Notes under the pieces: generated by a model | What the model was told of the DNA's origin: nothing | The model's input: only the letters and a program-made list of their open reading frames with translations | Database searches by the model: none | Shown here: one piece after another, positions 1 to 8,580 of the stretch | Layout of the letters: each line of letters starts with the position of its first letter | Position numbering within the stretch: position 1 is the stretch's first letter | Origin: Candidatus Rokuibacteriota bacterium | Lineage (GTDB): Bacteria > Methylomirabilota > Methylomirabilia > Rokubacteriales > CSP1-6 | Length of the DNA stretch: 64,000 bases | Assembly (NCBI GenBank): GCA_003221695.1 | Contig: QHSX01000061.1 | Span: 20,699-84,698 of the forward strand | Reading direction: 5' to 3' | Position numbers and translations under genes: made by a program

Positions 1-1
1 C

Positions 2-1393
2 GCCGCGACGGAGCGGGCGCTGGCGACGCTCGCGTCGCTCCGCCTGTCGATCCCGGAGGCGCTCCGCGACTACCCGCGACCCGAACCGAAGCTCAGGGAG
101 AAACTCCAGGCGGGCCAGCTGACACGCCAGGAGATGATGGAGCTGTACCCGCCCGAGAAACGGCCCTTCAGGATCACGGCGGAGCTCCAGGCCGCGAAGA
201 TGCTCCGCGCGGTCGAGAGTGAGCGCCAGCTCCAAGAGGTCATGGTCGACTTCTGGTTCAACCACTTCAACGTGTTCGCCGCGAAGGGCGACGTCCGCTG
301 GTACGTCGCGGCCTACGAGCGCGACGTCATCCGCCCGAACGCGCTGGGCCGCTTTCCCGACCTCGTCCGCGCCAGCGCGCGCCATCCGGCGATGCTCTTC
401 TACCTGGACAACTGGCTCTCCGCCCGGCCGGACTTCACCGTGCCCGCGGGGGGCCCCAAGGGTGGCCGGAAGGCGGGGCTGAACGAGAACTACGCGCGCG
501 AGCTGATGGAGCTGCACACGCTCGGCGTGGACGGCGGATATACGCAGGCGGACGTCACGGAAGTCGCCCGCGCCTTCACGGGCTGGTCGATCGACCGGCC
601 ACAGACCGAAGGGCGCTTCGCGTTCCGCCCGCGCATGCACGACACGGGCGAGAAGGTGGTGCTCGGCCACCGGATCCCGGCGGGCGGCGGCCAGGACGAC
701 GGCGAGCGGGTGCTCGCGATCCTGACCCACCATCCCGCGACTGCCCGCTTCATCGCCACCAAGCTCGTGCGCCGGTTCGTCGCAGACACGCCGCCGCCCC
801 CGCTCGTCCAGCGCGTCGCCGCGACCTATCTCAGCACCGACGGCGACGTCCGGGCGATGCTGCGCACGATCGTCGCGGCGCCCGAGTTCGTCTCCGCGGA
901 GGCGTACCGGGCGAAGGTCAAGACGCCGTTCGAGTTCGTCGCGAGCGCGGTCCGCGCGCTCGGCGCGACCGTGGACGCCCAGGGGGCGTTCGACCTCGCG
1001 CGGGCGAGCGCCGAGATCGGCGAGCCGCTCTACCAGGCGCAGCCGCCGACCGGCTACCCGGACCGCGCCGAGGCGTGGGTGAACTCCGGGGCGCTCCTGG
1101 CGCGGATGAACTTCGCCCTGGCCCTCGCGAGGAGCCGCTACCCGCGCGTCGCCGTAGACCCGGGCTCACTGGTCACCGGCGCCGACCCACGATCGCCTGA
1201 CGCCGTGCTGGACCGGCTGCTCGCCGCGCTCGTCGCCGGACAGGCGAGCGCCGAGACACGCGCCGTCCTCACGGGAGAGCTCACGAACCCACAGATCACG
1301 CGCCTGACGGCCGAGGACCGCGGCCCGGCGTCGACGGACGTCGCCACGCTCGCCGCGCTGGTCCTGGGGTCGCCCGAGTTTCAACGGCGGTAG
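2..1393 (+). CDS. DUF1800 family protein (5' partial)
   Basis: The frame is open from base 2, so the N-terminus lies outside the window; about 463 residues are present. It carries the DUF1800 signatures FNHFNVF and NENYARELMELHTLG, the latter followed by a GWS stretch, and ends in the usual C-terminal segment with two helical blocks. Proteins of this family are of unknown biochemical function and are commonly exported. The DUF1501 gene follows 8 bases after the stop, the standard DUF1800-DUF1501 pair, so the two are probably co-transcribed and act together at or outside the cytoplasmic membrane. Family assignment is firm; the role is unknown. Confidence 0.93.
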   Translation, partial: AATERALATLASLRLSIPEALRDYPRPEPKLREKLQAGQLTRQEMMELYPPEKRPFRITAELQAAKMLRAVESERQLQEVMVDFWFNHFNVFAAKGDVRWYVAAYERDVIRPNALGRFPDLVRASARHPAMLFYLDNWLSARPDFTVPAGGPKGGRKAGLNENYARELMELHTLGVDGGYTQADVTEVARAFTGWSIDRPQTEGRFAFRPRMHDTGEKVVLGHRIPAGGGQDDGERVLAILTHHPATARFIATKLVRRFVADTPPPPLVQRVAATYLSTDGDVRAMLRTIVAAPEFVSAEAYRAKVKTPFEFVASAVRALGATVDAQGAFDLARASAEIGEPLYQAQPPTGYPDRAEAWVNSGALLARMNFALALARSRYPRVAVDPGSLVTGADPRSPDAVLDRLLAALVAGQASAETRAVLTGELTNPQITRLTAEDRGPASTDVATLAALVLGSPEFQRR

Positions 1394-1401
1394 GCGACGC
1401 G

Positions 1402-2631
1402 ATGAACCGACGGACCTTCCTCAGGTGTGGAGCATGCGCGCTCGTGGCGCTCGGCGGGCCGCCGCGGTTTCTCGTCCGGACCGCTGCGGCGACGGCGGCC
1501 CGAGGCAAGGTCCTCGTCGCCGTCTTCCAGCGGGGCGCCGTCGACGGGCTCAGCATGGTCGTGCCCCACGGCGACCCGGCGTACGCCGCCGCCCGCCAGA
1601 CCATCGCGCTCAGACCGCCGAAGCGCGGTGAGGCGGACCGCGCGGTCGACCTCGATGGCTTCTTCGCGCTGCATCCCGGGTTGGCGCCGCTCGTGCCGCT
1701 CTGGGAGAGCCGCTCGCTCGCGATCGTCCACGCCTGCGGCTCGCCCGACACGACCCGCTCGCACTTCGACGCCCAGGACTACATGGAGTCGGGGTCGCCG
1801 GGAGTCAAGAGCACGCCCGACGGCTGGCTCGCACGCGCCGTGAAGGGGCTCCCACAGCCGAAGGCCTCGCCGTTCCGCGCCGTCGCGCTGGGCCCGATCC
1901 TTCCGCGCGCGCTCCAGGGCGACGTCGGAGCGGTCGCGATGGCGTCGCTCGACCGCTTCGATGTTCGTGCCGGGGACACCGGCGCCCGCGGCGGCTTCGA
2001 GGCGCTCTACGCCCGGAGCGTGAGCGACCTCCTGTCGGGCACGGGGCGCGAGACGCTCGAAGCAGTGAAGATGCTGCGGAGCGCCGACGCGGCGCGCATC
2101 CCGCCCGCGAACGGCGCCCTCTACCCGCGCGGCCCGTTCGGCGAGTCGATGCGCCAGATCGCCCAGCTCATCAAGGCGAATATCGGGCTCGAGGTCGCCT
2201 TCGCCGACATGCAGGGGTGGGACACCCATGTCGGCCAGGGTGCCGAGCAAGGCCAGCTCGCGGCCCGGTTGCGCGAGTTCGGCGGGGCGCTCGCCGCCTT
2301 CGCGCAGGATCTCGGCGACCGGATGGCCGACGTCGTCGTCCTCACCATGTCCGAGTTCGGGCGCACGGTCGTGGAGAACGGCAACCGCGGCACCGACCAC
2401 GGCCACGCGACCGCGATGCTCGCCCTGGGCGGCGGCGTCCGCGGGGGCCGTGTCTACGGGCGCTGGCCGGGGCTCGCGCGCGAGCAGCGCTTCGAGGGGC
2501 GCGACCTCGCGGTGACGACCGACTTCCGCACGCTCTTCGGCGAGGTCGCTCGCTCCCACCTCGGCGTCCCGACGGCGCCGCTCTTCCCCGGCTGGACACC
2601 GTCCCGCCCTCCGCTCGGCCTGTTCGCGTAG
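1402..2631 (+). CDS. DUF1501 family protein, Tat-exported
   Basis: The protein has 409 residues. The N-terminus carries a twin-arginine motif (NRRTFLRCGA) followed by a hydrophobic stretch ending near residue 32 (AAATAA), so Tat export is expected. The body is of the sulfatase/phosphatase-like DUF1501 type: it starts with VAVFQRGAVDGLS, and carries HACGSPDTTRSHFDAQDYME and, near the C-terminus, MSEFGRTVVENGNRGTDHGH, which supplies likely metal-binding Asp and His residues. It is coupled to the DUF1800 gene upstream. DUF1501 members resemble alkaline-phosphatase-superfamily folds, but no substrate can be given. Confidence 0.92.
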   Translation: MNRRTFLRCGACALVALGGPPRFLVRTAAATAARGKVLVAVFQRGAVDGLSMVVPHGDPAYAAARQTIALRPPKRGEADRAVDLDGFFALHPGLAPLVPLWESRSLAIVHACGSPDTTRSHFDAQDYMESGSPGVKSTPDGWLARAVKGLPQPKASPFRAVALGPILPRALQGDVGAVAMASLDRFDVRAGDTGARGGFEALYARSVSDLLSGTGRETLEAVKMLRSADAARIPPANGALYPRGPFGESMRQIAQLIKANIGLEVAFADMQGWDTHVGQGAEQGQLAARLREFGGALAAFAQDLGDRMADVVVLTMSEFGRTVVENGNRGTDHGHATAMLALGGGVRGGRVYGRWPGLAREQRFEGRDLAVTTDFRTLFGEVARSHLGVPTAPLFPGWTPSRPPLGLFA

Positions 2632-2940
2632 TCCCGAAGCGCCCACACGCTGACCGACGCTGGTGAGAACCCTGACGGAGGCGTAGGGACTTTTCCGCGT
2701 TGACAACTCACGGGCACCTCCCCGAATGATGATGAAGACCGCCCTCACGTCCCGTCAGATTCCCGGGACCGGCGTCATCTGGAAGATCTGCCGGGAGTAG
2801 CCTGACCGCCCGATCTCTCACCACGAGAGTGCGCGCCGTCCCGGCTTGGGGGCGCGGGAAAGGAGGTTGGCGTTGCGGAAGGCTCGACGAGATTAATACG
2901 GCGTAGGCGCCGCGAGCGCCTACCAGGGAGGAGCAGTCGC
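2632..2940 (+). other. 309-bp non-coding leader with a 5'-UTR hairpin
   Basis: No supported gene is present. A perfect 8-bp stem with a 5-base loop (2903-2923) sits directly in front of the Shine-Dalgarno run GGGAGGAG (2926-2933) of the next gene. A TTGACA occurs at 2700-2705 but has only a poor -10 partner (GAATGA, 18-base spacing) and is far from the gene. The hairpin could protect the transcript or modulate translation; this is inference. Confidence 0.4.
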
Positions 2941-3402
2941 ATGCAGAAAGCACTCGTATTCGGCCCGACGGTCGCGCTGGTCTGTCTAGGCTGGATCGCA
3001 ACGGCGCAGGCGGAGTCACTGAAGACGGACTTTGCGCTCTTGAACGAACCGGGGGGAGACCAGAACGTCATCTGCAGGTGTGCCGGCCCTCAGGGGCTGC
3101 CCACAGGCTGCCAGATCAAGGTCACGATGGGGAATCGGAACGATCCTGGCCTGGGTGGTGTGAACGGGTTCGTCAGAGTCACATACAATGACCTCGACTT
3201 CGTCGACTACCCCATTCCTGCGGGGACGACCTTGAACATCACCATGGCGGCCGGAGGTTCAGATTCGGATAAGGCGGTCAAGGTGAGCGGAGACGGGTCG
3301 GGTGGTTCGATGCTGGTCGGTCAAATGAGTGCGGAAAGTTCGCAGACGGTTCGCTGCTGCACCAGCCCGGCCTCGGATTGTCAGACGTTCCCGGTGCCGT
3401 GA
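2941..3402 (+). CDS. small secreted cysteine-containing protein of unknown function
   Basis: The protein has 153 residues. A Sec signal peptide spans residues 1 to about 24 (hydrophobic core, cleavage after ATAQA). The mature part has paired cysteines near the N-terminus (CRC, then C in GLPTGCQIK) and again near the C-terminus (RCC, then SDC), suggesting disulfides in the periplasm. The start is fixed by a strong GGGAGGAG Shine-Dalgarno 7 bases upstream. Base composition is a little less GC-rich than its neighbours, and it stands alone between a long leader and a downstream hairpin, so it is probably monocistronic. I do not recognise the family. Confidence 0.75.
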   Translation: MQKALVFGPTVALVCLGWIATAQAESLKTDFALLNEPGGDQNVICRCAGPQGLPTGCQIKVTMGNRNDPGLGGVNGFVRVTYNDLDFVDYPIPAGTTLNITMAAGGSDSDKAVKVSGDGSGGSMLVGQMSAESSQTVRCCTSPASDCQTFPVP

Positions 3403-3420
3403 GGTTCGACTGACTGGGGC

Positions 3421-3447
3421 CGCGGGCGGGAGCCCTTCCCGCCCGCG
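3421..3447 (+). terminator. 11-bp perfect hairpin after the small secreted gene
   Basis: An 11-bp perfect GC stem with a 5-base loop (3432-3436) begins 18 bases after the stop at 3402. There is no T-run after it, so it is a terminator or 3'-end protecting hairpin rather than a classical intrinsic terminator. Confidence 0.5.
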
Positions 3448-3539
3448 CCCGCCGACGCGCTCACGGCCGGCGCGGCGTGATTCCCGGTCGGCGCTCGGCG
3501 TTGCGTGCGGCGCCGGCGGTGTGTTACCGTCCGCGCGTC

Positions 3540-4268
3540 ATGGGCCATAACCTCGTCCTCACGCGTGACGGCGCGATCGCGACCGTCACGTTGAATCGCC
3601 CCGACCGACGCAACGCGCTGAGCGACGCCATGCTGACCGAGCTCGGGGCGGCGGTCGCCGAGCTGCGGGACGACGCCGCCACGCGCGTCGTGATCGTCAC
3701 CGGCGCGCCGCCCGTCTTCTGCGCCGGCGCCGATGCACCGCTCCGCTCGAAGATGACCGCCGACGAGCGGCGGCGGGCGTTCGCGCAGCGGAAGGGCCAG
3801 TTCCGCCGCCTCTTCGAGCGCGCGAACACGCTGCTGGAGAGCCTCGAGCAGCCGACGCTCGCGATGATCAACGGTCACGCGATCGGCGGTGGCTGGGGGC
3901 TCACGCTCGCGTGCGACTTCCGTTGGGCCGCCGCCGAGGCGGAGTTCTGGATCCCCGAGGTCGACCTCGGCGTGCCGCTCGGCCCGGCCTCCACGGCGCG
4001 CTTCGTCCGTCTCGTCGGGCCCGCGCGCGCCAAGGAGATCATCATGGAGTGCCGGCGGTATTCGGCCGCGGACGCCCACGCGGTGGGCCTCCTCCACCGC
4101 GTCGTGCCGGGCCCATCGCTCGTCAAAGAGGTGCGCGCCTACGCCGAGTTCCTGGCCGCCAAGCCCGCAAGGCCGCTCGCGGAGGCCAAGGCGCGGATCA
4201 ACGCCATCGCCCGCACGGGCATCCCCGAGGTCAACGCGATGACGGACGGGTTCCTCGACCGCGGATGA
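3540..4268 (+). CDS. enoyl-CoA hydratase/isomerase family protein
   Basis: The protein has 242 residues from ATG 3540; the longer frame from 3477 adds 21 unlike residues. Crotonase-fold signatures are visible: TLNRPDRRNALSDAML, the oxyanion-hole region FCAGADAPL, and NGHAIGGGWGLTLACDF followed by IPEVDLGVPLGP. Compared with rat mitochondrial hydratase, the Glu144 position (GGCEL) reads GGWGL and lacks the acid, while the Glu164 position (PEV) is kept. One catalytic Glu is typical of isomerases and other crotonase members rather than true hydratases. The stop overlaps the start of the CoA-transferase gene, so both probably process the same acyl-CoA. The substrate is unknown. Confidence 0.9.
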   Translation: MGHNLVLTRDGAIATVTLNRPDRRNALSDAMLTELGAAVAELRDDAATRVVIVTGAPPVFCAGADAPLRSKMTADERRRAFAQRKGQFRRLFERANTLLESLEQPTLAMINGHAIGGGWGLTLACDFRWAAAEAEFWIPEVDLGVPLGPASTARFVRLVGPARAKEIIMECRRYSAADAHAVGLLHRVVPGPSLVKEVRAYAEFLAAKPARPLAEAKARINAIARTGIPEVNAMTDGFLDRG

Positions 4269-5446
4269 TGCTCGAGGGGATCCGCGTCCTCGACCTCTCA
4301 CGGGTCATCGCCGGACCGTACTGCGCGACACTCATGGCCGACCTCGGCGCCGACGCCGTCAAGGTCGAGCGCCCGGGACGGGGCGACGACCTGCGCGCAT
4401 GGCGCGGTGACGGCATGAGCGCCACGTTCGCCGCGATCAACCGGAACAAGCGCGGGATCGCGGTGGACCTCCAGCACCCCGAGGGTGCGCGGCTCGTGTT
4501 CGAGCTCGCGCGGCGCGCGGACGTCGTCATCGAGAACTTCCTCCCCGGCGTCGCCGACCGGCTGGGCGTCGGCTACCCCGCGGTGAGCGGAGCGAACCCG
4601 TCGGTCGTCTACGTGTCCGTCACCGGCTTCGGCCAGACGGGACCGCACGCGCGGCGCGCGGGCTACAACACGATCGCGCAGGGGATGAGCGGCATCATGG
4701 CCCTCACCGGGCCGCCCGGGAGCCCGCCCACCAAGGTCGGCGGCTCGGTGGCGGACCTCTCCGCCGCGTTCCTCGCGTTCGGCGCGGCGAACGCCGCGCT
4801 CGTCCACCGGCTCCGGACCGGCCAAGGCCAGTTCCTCGACGTGAGCCTGCTCGCCTCCACGGTGGCGCTCCTCCCCGATCCGGTCGCCCACTACTTCGAC
4901 TCCGGGACGCGCCCGCCGCGCGTCGGGAACCGGAACCCCAACCTCACCCCGGCCGAGGCGTTCCACACCAAGGACGGCTGGGTCCAGGTCGTCATCATGA
5001 ACCCCGACCAGTACGCGCGCCTGTGCACGGTCCTGGGCGACGCCGAGCTCGCGACCGACCCGAAGTTCGCGACCAACGACAGCCGCCTCGCGCATCACCC
5101 CGAGCTCCGGGCGCGGATCGAAGCCGCGCTCGCCCGGGCGACGACCGCCGAGTGGGTGAGGCGCTTCGAGGCGGCCCAGGTCGCCGCCGGGCCGATCTAC
5201 GAGTTCGACGAGGTGTTCGAGGATCCCCAGGTCAAGCACCTGGGGCTCGTGACTGAAATCGACCAGCCGGGCTACGGGAAGGCGAAGATGCTCGCCTTCC
5301 CCGTCCGCGCCTCGGCGACACCGGCCACGATCCGCCGCCCGGCCCCGCGGCTCGGCGAGCACACCGCCGAGGTGCTCGGCGAGCTCGGCCTCGGGCGCCC
5401 CGAGATCGAGCGCCTCGCCGCCGCCGGCGTCGTCGCGCTCGCATGA
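4265..5446 (+). CDS. CaiB/BaiF family (class III) CoA-transferase
   Basis: The protein has 393 residues and starts inside the stop of the crotonase gene (ATGATGA overlap). The N-terminus is typical (LEGIRVLDLSRVIAGPYC, then LADLGADAVKVERPG). The catalytic Asp lies in GGSVADLSAAFLAFGAANAA, followed by RTGQGQFLDVSLL, and the later region carries AEAFHTKDGWVQV. Family members move CoA between carboxylic acids through an aspartyl-CoA thioester. With the neighbouring crotonase-like protein it probably forms a small acyl-CoA activation and modification unit in the cytoplasm. Length and motifs fit the family well; the acid is not known. Confidence 0.95.
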   Translation: MMLEGIRVLDLSRVIAGPYCATLMADLGADAVKVERPGRGDDLRAWRGDGMSATFAAINRNKRGIAVDLQHPEGARLVFELARRADVVIENFLPGVADRLGVGYPAVSGANPSVVYVSVTGFGQTGPHARRAGYNTIAQGMSGIMALTGPPGSPPTKVGGSVADLSAAFLAFGAANAALVHRLRTGQGQFLDVSLLASTVALLPDPVAHYFDSGTRPPRVGNRNPNLTPAEAFHTKDGWVQVVIMNPDQYARLCTVLGDAELATDPKFATNDSRLAHHPELRARIEAALARATTAEWVRRFEAAQVAAGPIYEFDEVFEDPQVKHLGLVTEIDQPGYGKAKMLAFPVRASATPATIRRPAPRLGEHTAEVLGELGLGRPEIERLAAAGVVALA

Positions 5447-5459
5447 GCGGGAGGTGACG

Positions 5460-5783
5460 ATGCGACGACACCCCGTGCTCCTGGCGCTGGCGGTCCTCGC
5501 CGCCACGGCCTGCGCGCTCCACCCCGGGCGCATGTTCCCGTCGCCCGAGCCCGGAGAGATCACCGTCAACACGACGGACAAGGGGGCGCTGGTACGGATG
5601 TTCGGCGAGCCCTACCAGGTTGGGCTCGACAGCGGCGACCAGACGTGGCGCTGGTTCTACGCCGAGTACGGCGTCCGCGGCGAGGCCAGCAAGGACTTGA
5701 CCGTCCGCTTCAACCCGAATGGCACGGTCAAGTCCTATTCGTTCAGCTCGAACTTCCCCGACGACATGAAGCGGCTCAGGTAA
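5460..5783 (+). CDS. BamE/SmpA-like small lipoprotein
   Basis: The protein has 107 residues. ATG 5460 is chosen because GGGAGGT lies 5 bases upstream; a GTG at 5454 falls inside that Shine-Dalgarno. The N-terminus is a lipoprotein signal (RR, hydrophobic core, AATAC with the lipidated Cys at about 20). The rest resembles the BamE/OmlA fold: DKGALVRMFGEPYQVG followed by QTWRWFYAEYG and a beta strand reading LTVRFNPNGTVKSYSFSS. Such proteins sit at the inner leaflet of the outer membrane. Similarity is by pattern only, so it may be a BamE-like domain protein rather than BamE. Confidence 0.75.
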   Translation: MRRHPVLLALAVLAATACALHPGRMFPSPEPGEITVNTTDKGALVRMFGEPYQVGLDSGDQTWRWFYAEYGVRGEASKDLTVRFNPNGTVKSYSFSSNFPDDMKRLR

Positions 5784-5796
5784 GGAGGCGAGTGCC

Positions 5797-5979
5797 ATGC
5801 CCAACATCACGATCCAGTGGTACGCGGGACGCACCCAGGACCAGAAGCGGCAGCTCACCGCGGCGATCACCGAGGCGATGGTGAAGATCGGCAAGACGAC
5901 CCCCGACCAGGTCCACATCGTCTTCCAGGACGTCGAGAAGTCGAACTGGGGCTGGAACGGCAGGCTCGCGAGCGACTAG
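5797..5979 (+). CDS. 4-oxalocrotonate tautomerase family protein
   Basis: The protein has 60 residues, the usual size for the family, with a strong AAGGAGG Shine-Dalgarno at 5782-5788. After removal of Met, the catalytic Pro1 is exposed (MPNITIQWYAGRT), and an Arg follows at the position where Arg11 usually lies. The later segment TPDQVHIVFQDVEKSNWGWNG matches the family's second half. Members act as tautomerases or related enzymes on small keto acids, usually as hexamers. It follows the lipoprotein gene by 13 bases; no pathway partner is visible. Confidence 0.9.
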   Translation: MPNITIQWYAGRTQDQKRQLTAAITEAMVKIGKTTPDQVHIVFQDVEKSNWGWNGRLASD

Positions 5980-6001
5980 GCAGGTCTGACGCCCTGAGTC
6001 G

Positions 6002-6029
6002 TTGACAAGGCGCGCGGTTCGCGGATAAT
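6002..6029 (+). promoter_or_regulatory. sigma70-type promoter of the peptide ABC transporter operon
   Basis: A perfect TTGACA at 6002-6007 and GATAAT at 6024-6029 are separated by 16 bases, 33 bases before the start at 6062. The Shine-Dalgarno GGGAGG (6047-6052) forms half of a perfect 12-base palindrome (6041-6052), so ribosome access could be affected by local folding. Confidence 0.7.
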
Positions 6030-6061
6030 CACGCAACCTCCCTCCCGGGAGGACCGCCGCC

Positions 6062-7666
6062 ATGAGCCGATCAACGATGCCAGGCTTGGGGGCCCTGAGC
6101 CTCATCATCAACGACGCGTACTCTGCCCTCCGCCGCTCCCGCTGGATCGGCGTCCTCCTGCTGTGGGGCGGGCTCGAATGCCTCGCGCCACACCCTGCCG
6201 ATGCCGCGCCGGAGGGAACGATGACCTGGGGGCTCCACGTGACGCTGGCGTCGCGCTGGCTCGACCCCGCCGAGACGGAAGCCCTCATCACGCCCTTCAT
6301 GGTCCTCTACGCGATCCACGACGCCGTCGCGAAGCCGATGCCCGCGGGGCCGATCACCCCGAGCCTCGCCGAGTCCTGGTCGGTGTCGAAGGACGGGCTC
6401 ACCTATGAGTTCGTGCTGAGGAAGACCGCGCGGTTCCACAACGGCGACCCCGTGACCGCCGACGACGTCAAGTTCTCGTTCGACCGCTACAAGGGCGCGG
6501 CGGCCAAGCTCCTCAAGGACAAGGTGCGAGAGGTCCAGATCGTCGACGCCGGGCGCGTGCGTTTCCATCTCAAGGAACCCTGGCCCGATTTCATGACCTT
6601 CTACGGCACGTCGGCGTCCGGCGCCGCTTGGATCGTCCCGCGGAAGTACATCGAGAAGGTCGGTGACGACGGCTTCAAGAAGGCACCCGTCGGCGCGGGG
6701 CCGTACAAGGTGGTGAGCTTCACCCCAGGCGTGGAGCTGGTGATGGAGGCCTTTGACGGCTACTGGCGCAAGACGCCGAACGTCAAGCGGCTCGTCTTCC
6801 GCTCCATGCCGGAAGAAGCCACGCGTGCCACCGCTCTGAAGAAGGGCGAGGTGGACATCGTCTATCTCCTCAGTGGTCCGATCGCCGAGGACACCAGGCG
6901 AACCCCGAACCTCAAACTCGTGCCTTCCAAACCGCCGGGGGTGTTCTGGCTGGAATTTCCGGACCAGTGGGACCCGAAATCGCCCTGGCACGACCGCCGA
7001 GTGAGGCTCGCGGCGAGCCTCGCCATCGACCGGGAGGCGGTCAACCAGGCCGAGACGCTGGGCTTCTCGCGACCTACAGGAAGCATCATTCCACGAATCT
7101 TCGAGTACGCGCTGCCCTTCGACCCGCCCCCCTACGATCCCAAGCGAGCCAGAGAGCTCCTCGCCGAGGCGGGTCACCCCAACGGCTTCGACGCAGGCGA
7201 CTTTTACCCGTTCCCTCCGTACACCTCGATGGGGGAGGCCCTGGCCGGTTACCTGCAGGCGGTCGGGATCCGGACGCGGATCCAGACGATGGAGCGGGCG
7301 ACGTTCCTCACCGCGTGGCGAGAGAAGAAGCTCAAGGGTCTCGTGGTGGGCATCACCGGCGCGGCGGGCAATGCGGCGACGCGTCTCGAGGCCTACGTCA
7401 CCCGGGGCGGGATCTACTCGTACGGGGTCATCCCGGAGGTCGAGGATCTGTTCCAGCGCCAGGCCAGGGAGCCGGACCGGGCCAGGCGCGAGGCCCTCCT
7501 GCACCAGATCCAGAAGATCCTCCACGAGCGCGTGCTACACGCCCCGATCTACGAGCTCGCGTTCCTCTGGGGCGTCGGGCCCCGCGTCGAAGAGTCCGGG
7601 GCGGACCTGATCAGGTCGCACGCCTACTCGGCGCCGTACGAGGACCTCAGGCTCAAGAAGCCATGA
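6062..7666 (+). CDS. ABC transporter substrate-binding protein, family 5 (peptide/opine/nickel type)
   Basis: The protein has 534 residues. The N-terminus has a long basic region followed by a hydrophobic stretch and cleavage near PADA-AP, so it is exported. SBP_bac_5 signatures are clear: PSLAESWSVSKDGLTYEFVL, FHNGDPVTADDVKFSFDRY, VGAGPYKVVSF, and DRRVRLAASLAIDRE. It is the first gene of a five-gene operon behind a good promoter and supplies substrate to the permease pair that follows. Substrates of this family range from oligopeptides to opines, metals and sugars, and the sequence alone does not decide which applies. The stop overlaps the permease start. Confidence 0.93.
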   Translation: MSRSTMPGLGALSLIINDAYSALRRSRWIGVLLLWGGLECLAPHPADAAPEGTMTWGLHVTLASRWLDPAETEALITPFMVLYAIHDAVAKPMPAGPITPSLAESWSVSKDGLTYEFVLRKTARFHNGDPVTADDVKFSFDRYKGAAAKLLKDKVREVQIVDAGRVRFHLKEPWPDFMTFYGTSASGAAWIVPRKYIEKVGDDGFKKAPVGAGPYKVVSFTPGVELVMEAFDGYWRKTPNVKRLVFRSMPEEATRATALKKGEVDIVYLLSGPIAEDTRRTPNLKLVPSKPPGVFWLEFPDQWDPKSPWHDRRVRLAASLAIDREAVNQAETLGFSRPTGSIIPRIFEYALPFDPPPYDPKRARELLAEAGHPNGFDAGDFYPFPPYTSMGEALAGYLQAVGIRTRIQTMERATFLTAWREKKLKGLVVGITGAAGNAATRLEAYVTRGGIYSYGVIPEVEDLFQRQAREPDRARREALLHQIQKILHERVLHAPIYELAFLWGVGPRVEESGADLIRSHAYSAPYEDLRLKKP

Positions 7667-8580
7667 GGCGGTACATCCTCCGTCGGCTCGGATTCGCGCT
7701 CGTCTCGCTGTTCCTCCTGTCGGTGACGATCTTCTTCTTCGTCCGCGTCACCGGTGACCCGGCCGTCCTCCTCACGGAGCCGGGCGCGAGCCAGGCGGAC
7801 CTCGACGCGATCCGGCAGCAGTTCGGCCTCGATCAGCCGCTCTGGGTCCAGTACGGAAGCTTCCTCGCCCACCTGTTGCGGGGCGACTTCGGCCAGTCGT
7901 TCTACTACCGGACGGATGTCCTCGAGCTCTACCTCTCCCGCCTGCCCGCCTCGCTCCTCCTCGCGGCGGTGGCGATGGCGTTCTCGCTGGTGATCGGCCT
8001 CCCCACGGGCATCGTCGCGGCGGTGCGAGTGAACGGCTGGTGGGACAGCGCGGGGAAAATCTTCGCCCTGCTCGGGCTCTCGATGCCCTCCTTCTGGGTC
8101 GGGCTGCTCATGATCCTCTTCTTCTCCGTCTACCTCGGCTGGCTGCCGTCCTCCGGCTCGGGCACCCCACTCCACGTCCTCATGCCGGCGTTCGCGCTCG
8201 GCTGGTACTTCGCGGCCGCGCACATGCGGCTCACGCGCTCGTCGATGCTCGAGGTCCTCGGCTCCGAGTACGTCAAGCTGGCGCGGCTCAAGGGGCTGCC
8301 GGAGGCCCTCGTGATCGCGAAGCACGCCTTCAAGAACGCGCTCATCCCCGTCCTCACGCTCGCCGGGATCAACCTCGTGCTGATGGTCAATGTCGCCGTC
8401 GTCGTCGAGACCGTCTTCGCCTGGCCCGGCGTCGGCCGGCTGCTCTACGAGGGCATCGCGTTCCGCGACTTCCCCGTCGTCCAGGCGACGGTCCTGCTCG
8501 GCGGCGTCATGATCGTGACCGTCAACCTGGTCGTCGACGTGCTCTACGCGATGATCGATCCACGGATCCGGTACGAGTGA
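7663..8580 (+). CDS. ABC transporter permease, DppB-like
   Basis: The protein has 305 residues and starts in an ATGA overlap with the binding-protein gene. Six membrane segments are predictable, the first being the typical MRRYILRRLGFALVSLFLLS. The periplasmic loop FGLDQPLWVQYGSFLAHLL is followed by RGDFGQS, the classic DppB/OppB pattern, and the EAA cytoplasmic loop reads EYVKLARLKGLPEALVIAKH with NALIPVLT after it. It forms a heterodimeric channel with the next gene product in the inner membrane. Confidence 0.95.
   Translation: MRRYILRRLGFALVSLFLLSVTIFFFVRVTGDPAVLLTEPGASQADLDAIRQQFGLDQPLWVQYGSFLAHLLRGDFGQSFYYRTDVLELYLSRLPASLLLAAVAMAFSLVIGLPTGIVAAVRVNGWWDSAGKIFALLGLSMPSFWVGLLMILFFSVYLGWLPSSGSGTPLHVLMPAFALGWYFAAAHMRLTRSSMLEVLGSEYVKLARLKGLPEALVIAKHAFKNALIPVLTLAGINLVLMVNVAVVVETVFAWPGVGRLLYEGIAFRDFPVVQATVLLGGVMIVTVNLVVDVLYAMIDPRIRYE

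Noticed and set aside
2700..2729. Promoter of the gene at 2941
   Set aside because: TTGACA is followed only by GAATGA and lies over 200 bases upstream; other sites are equally likely.
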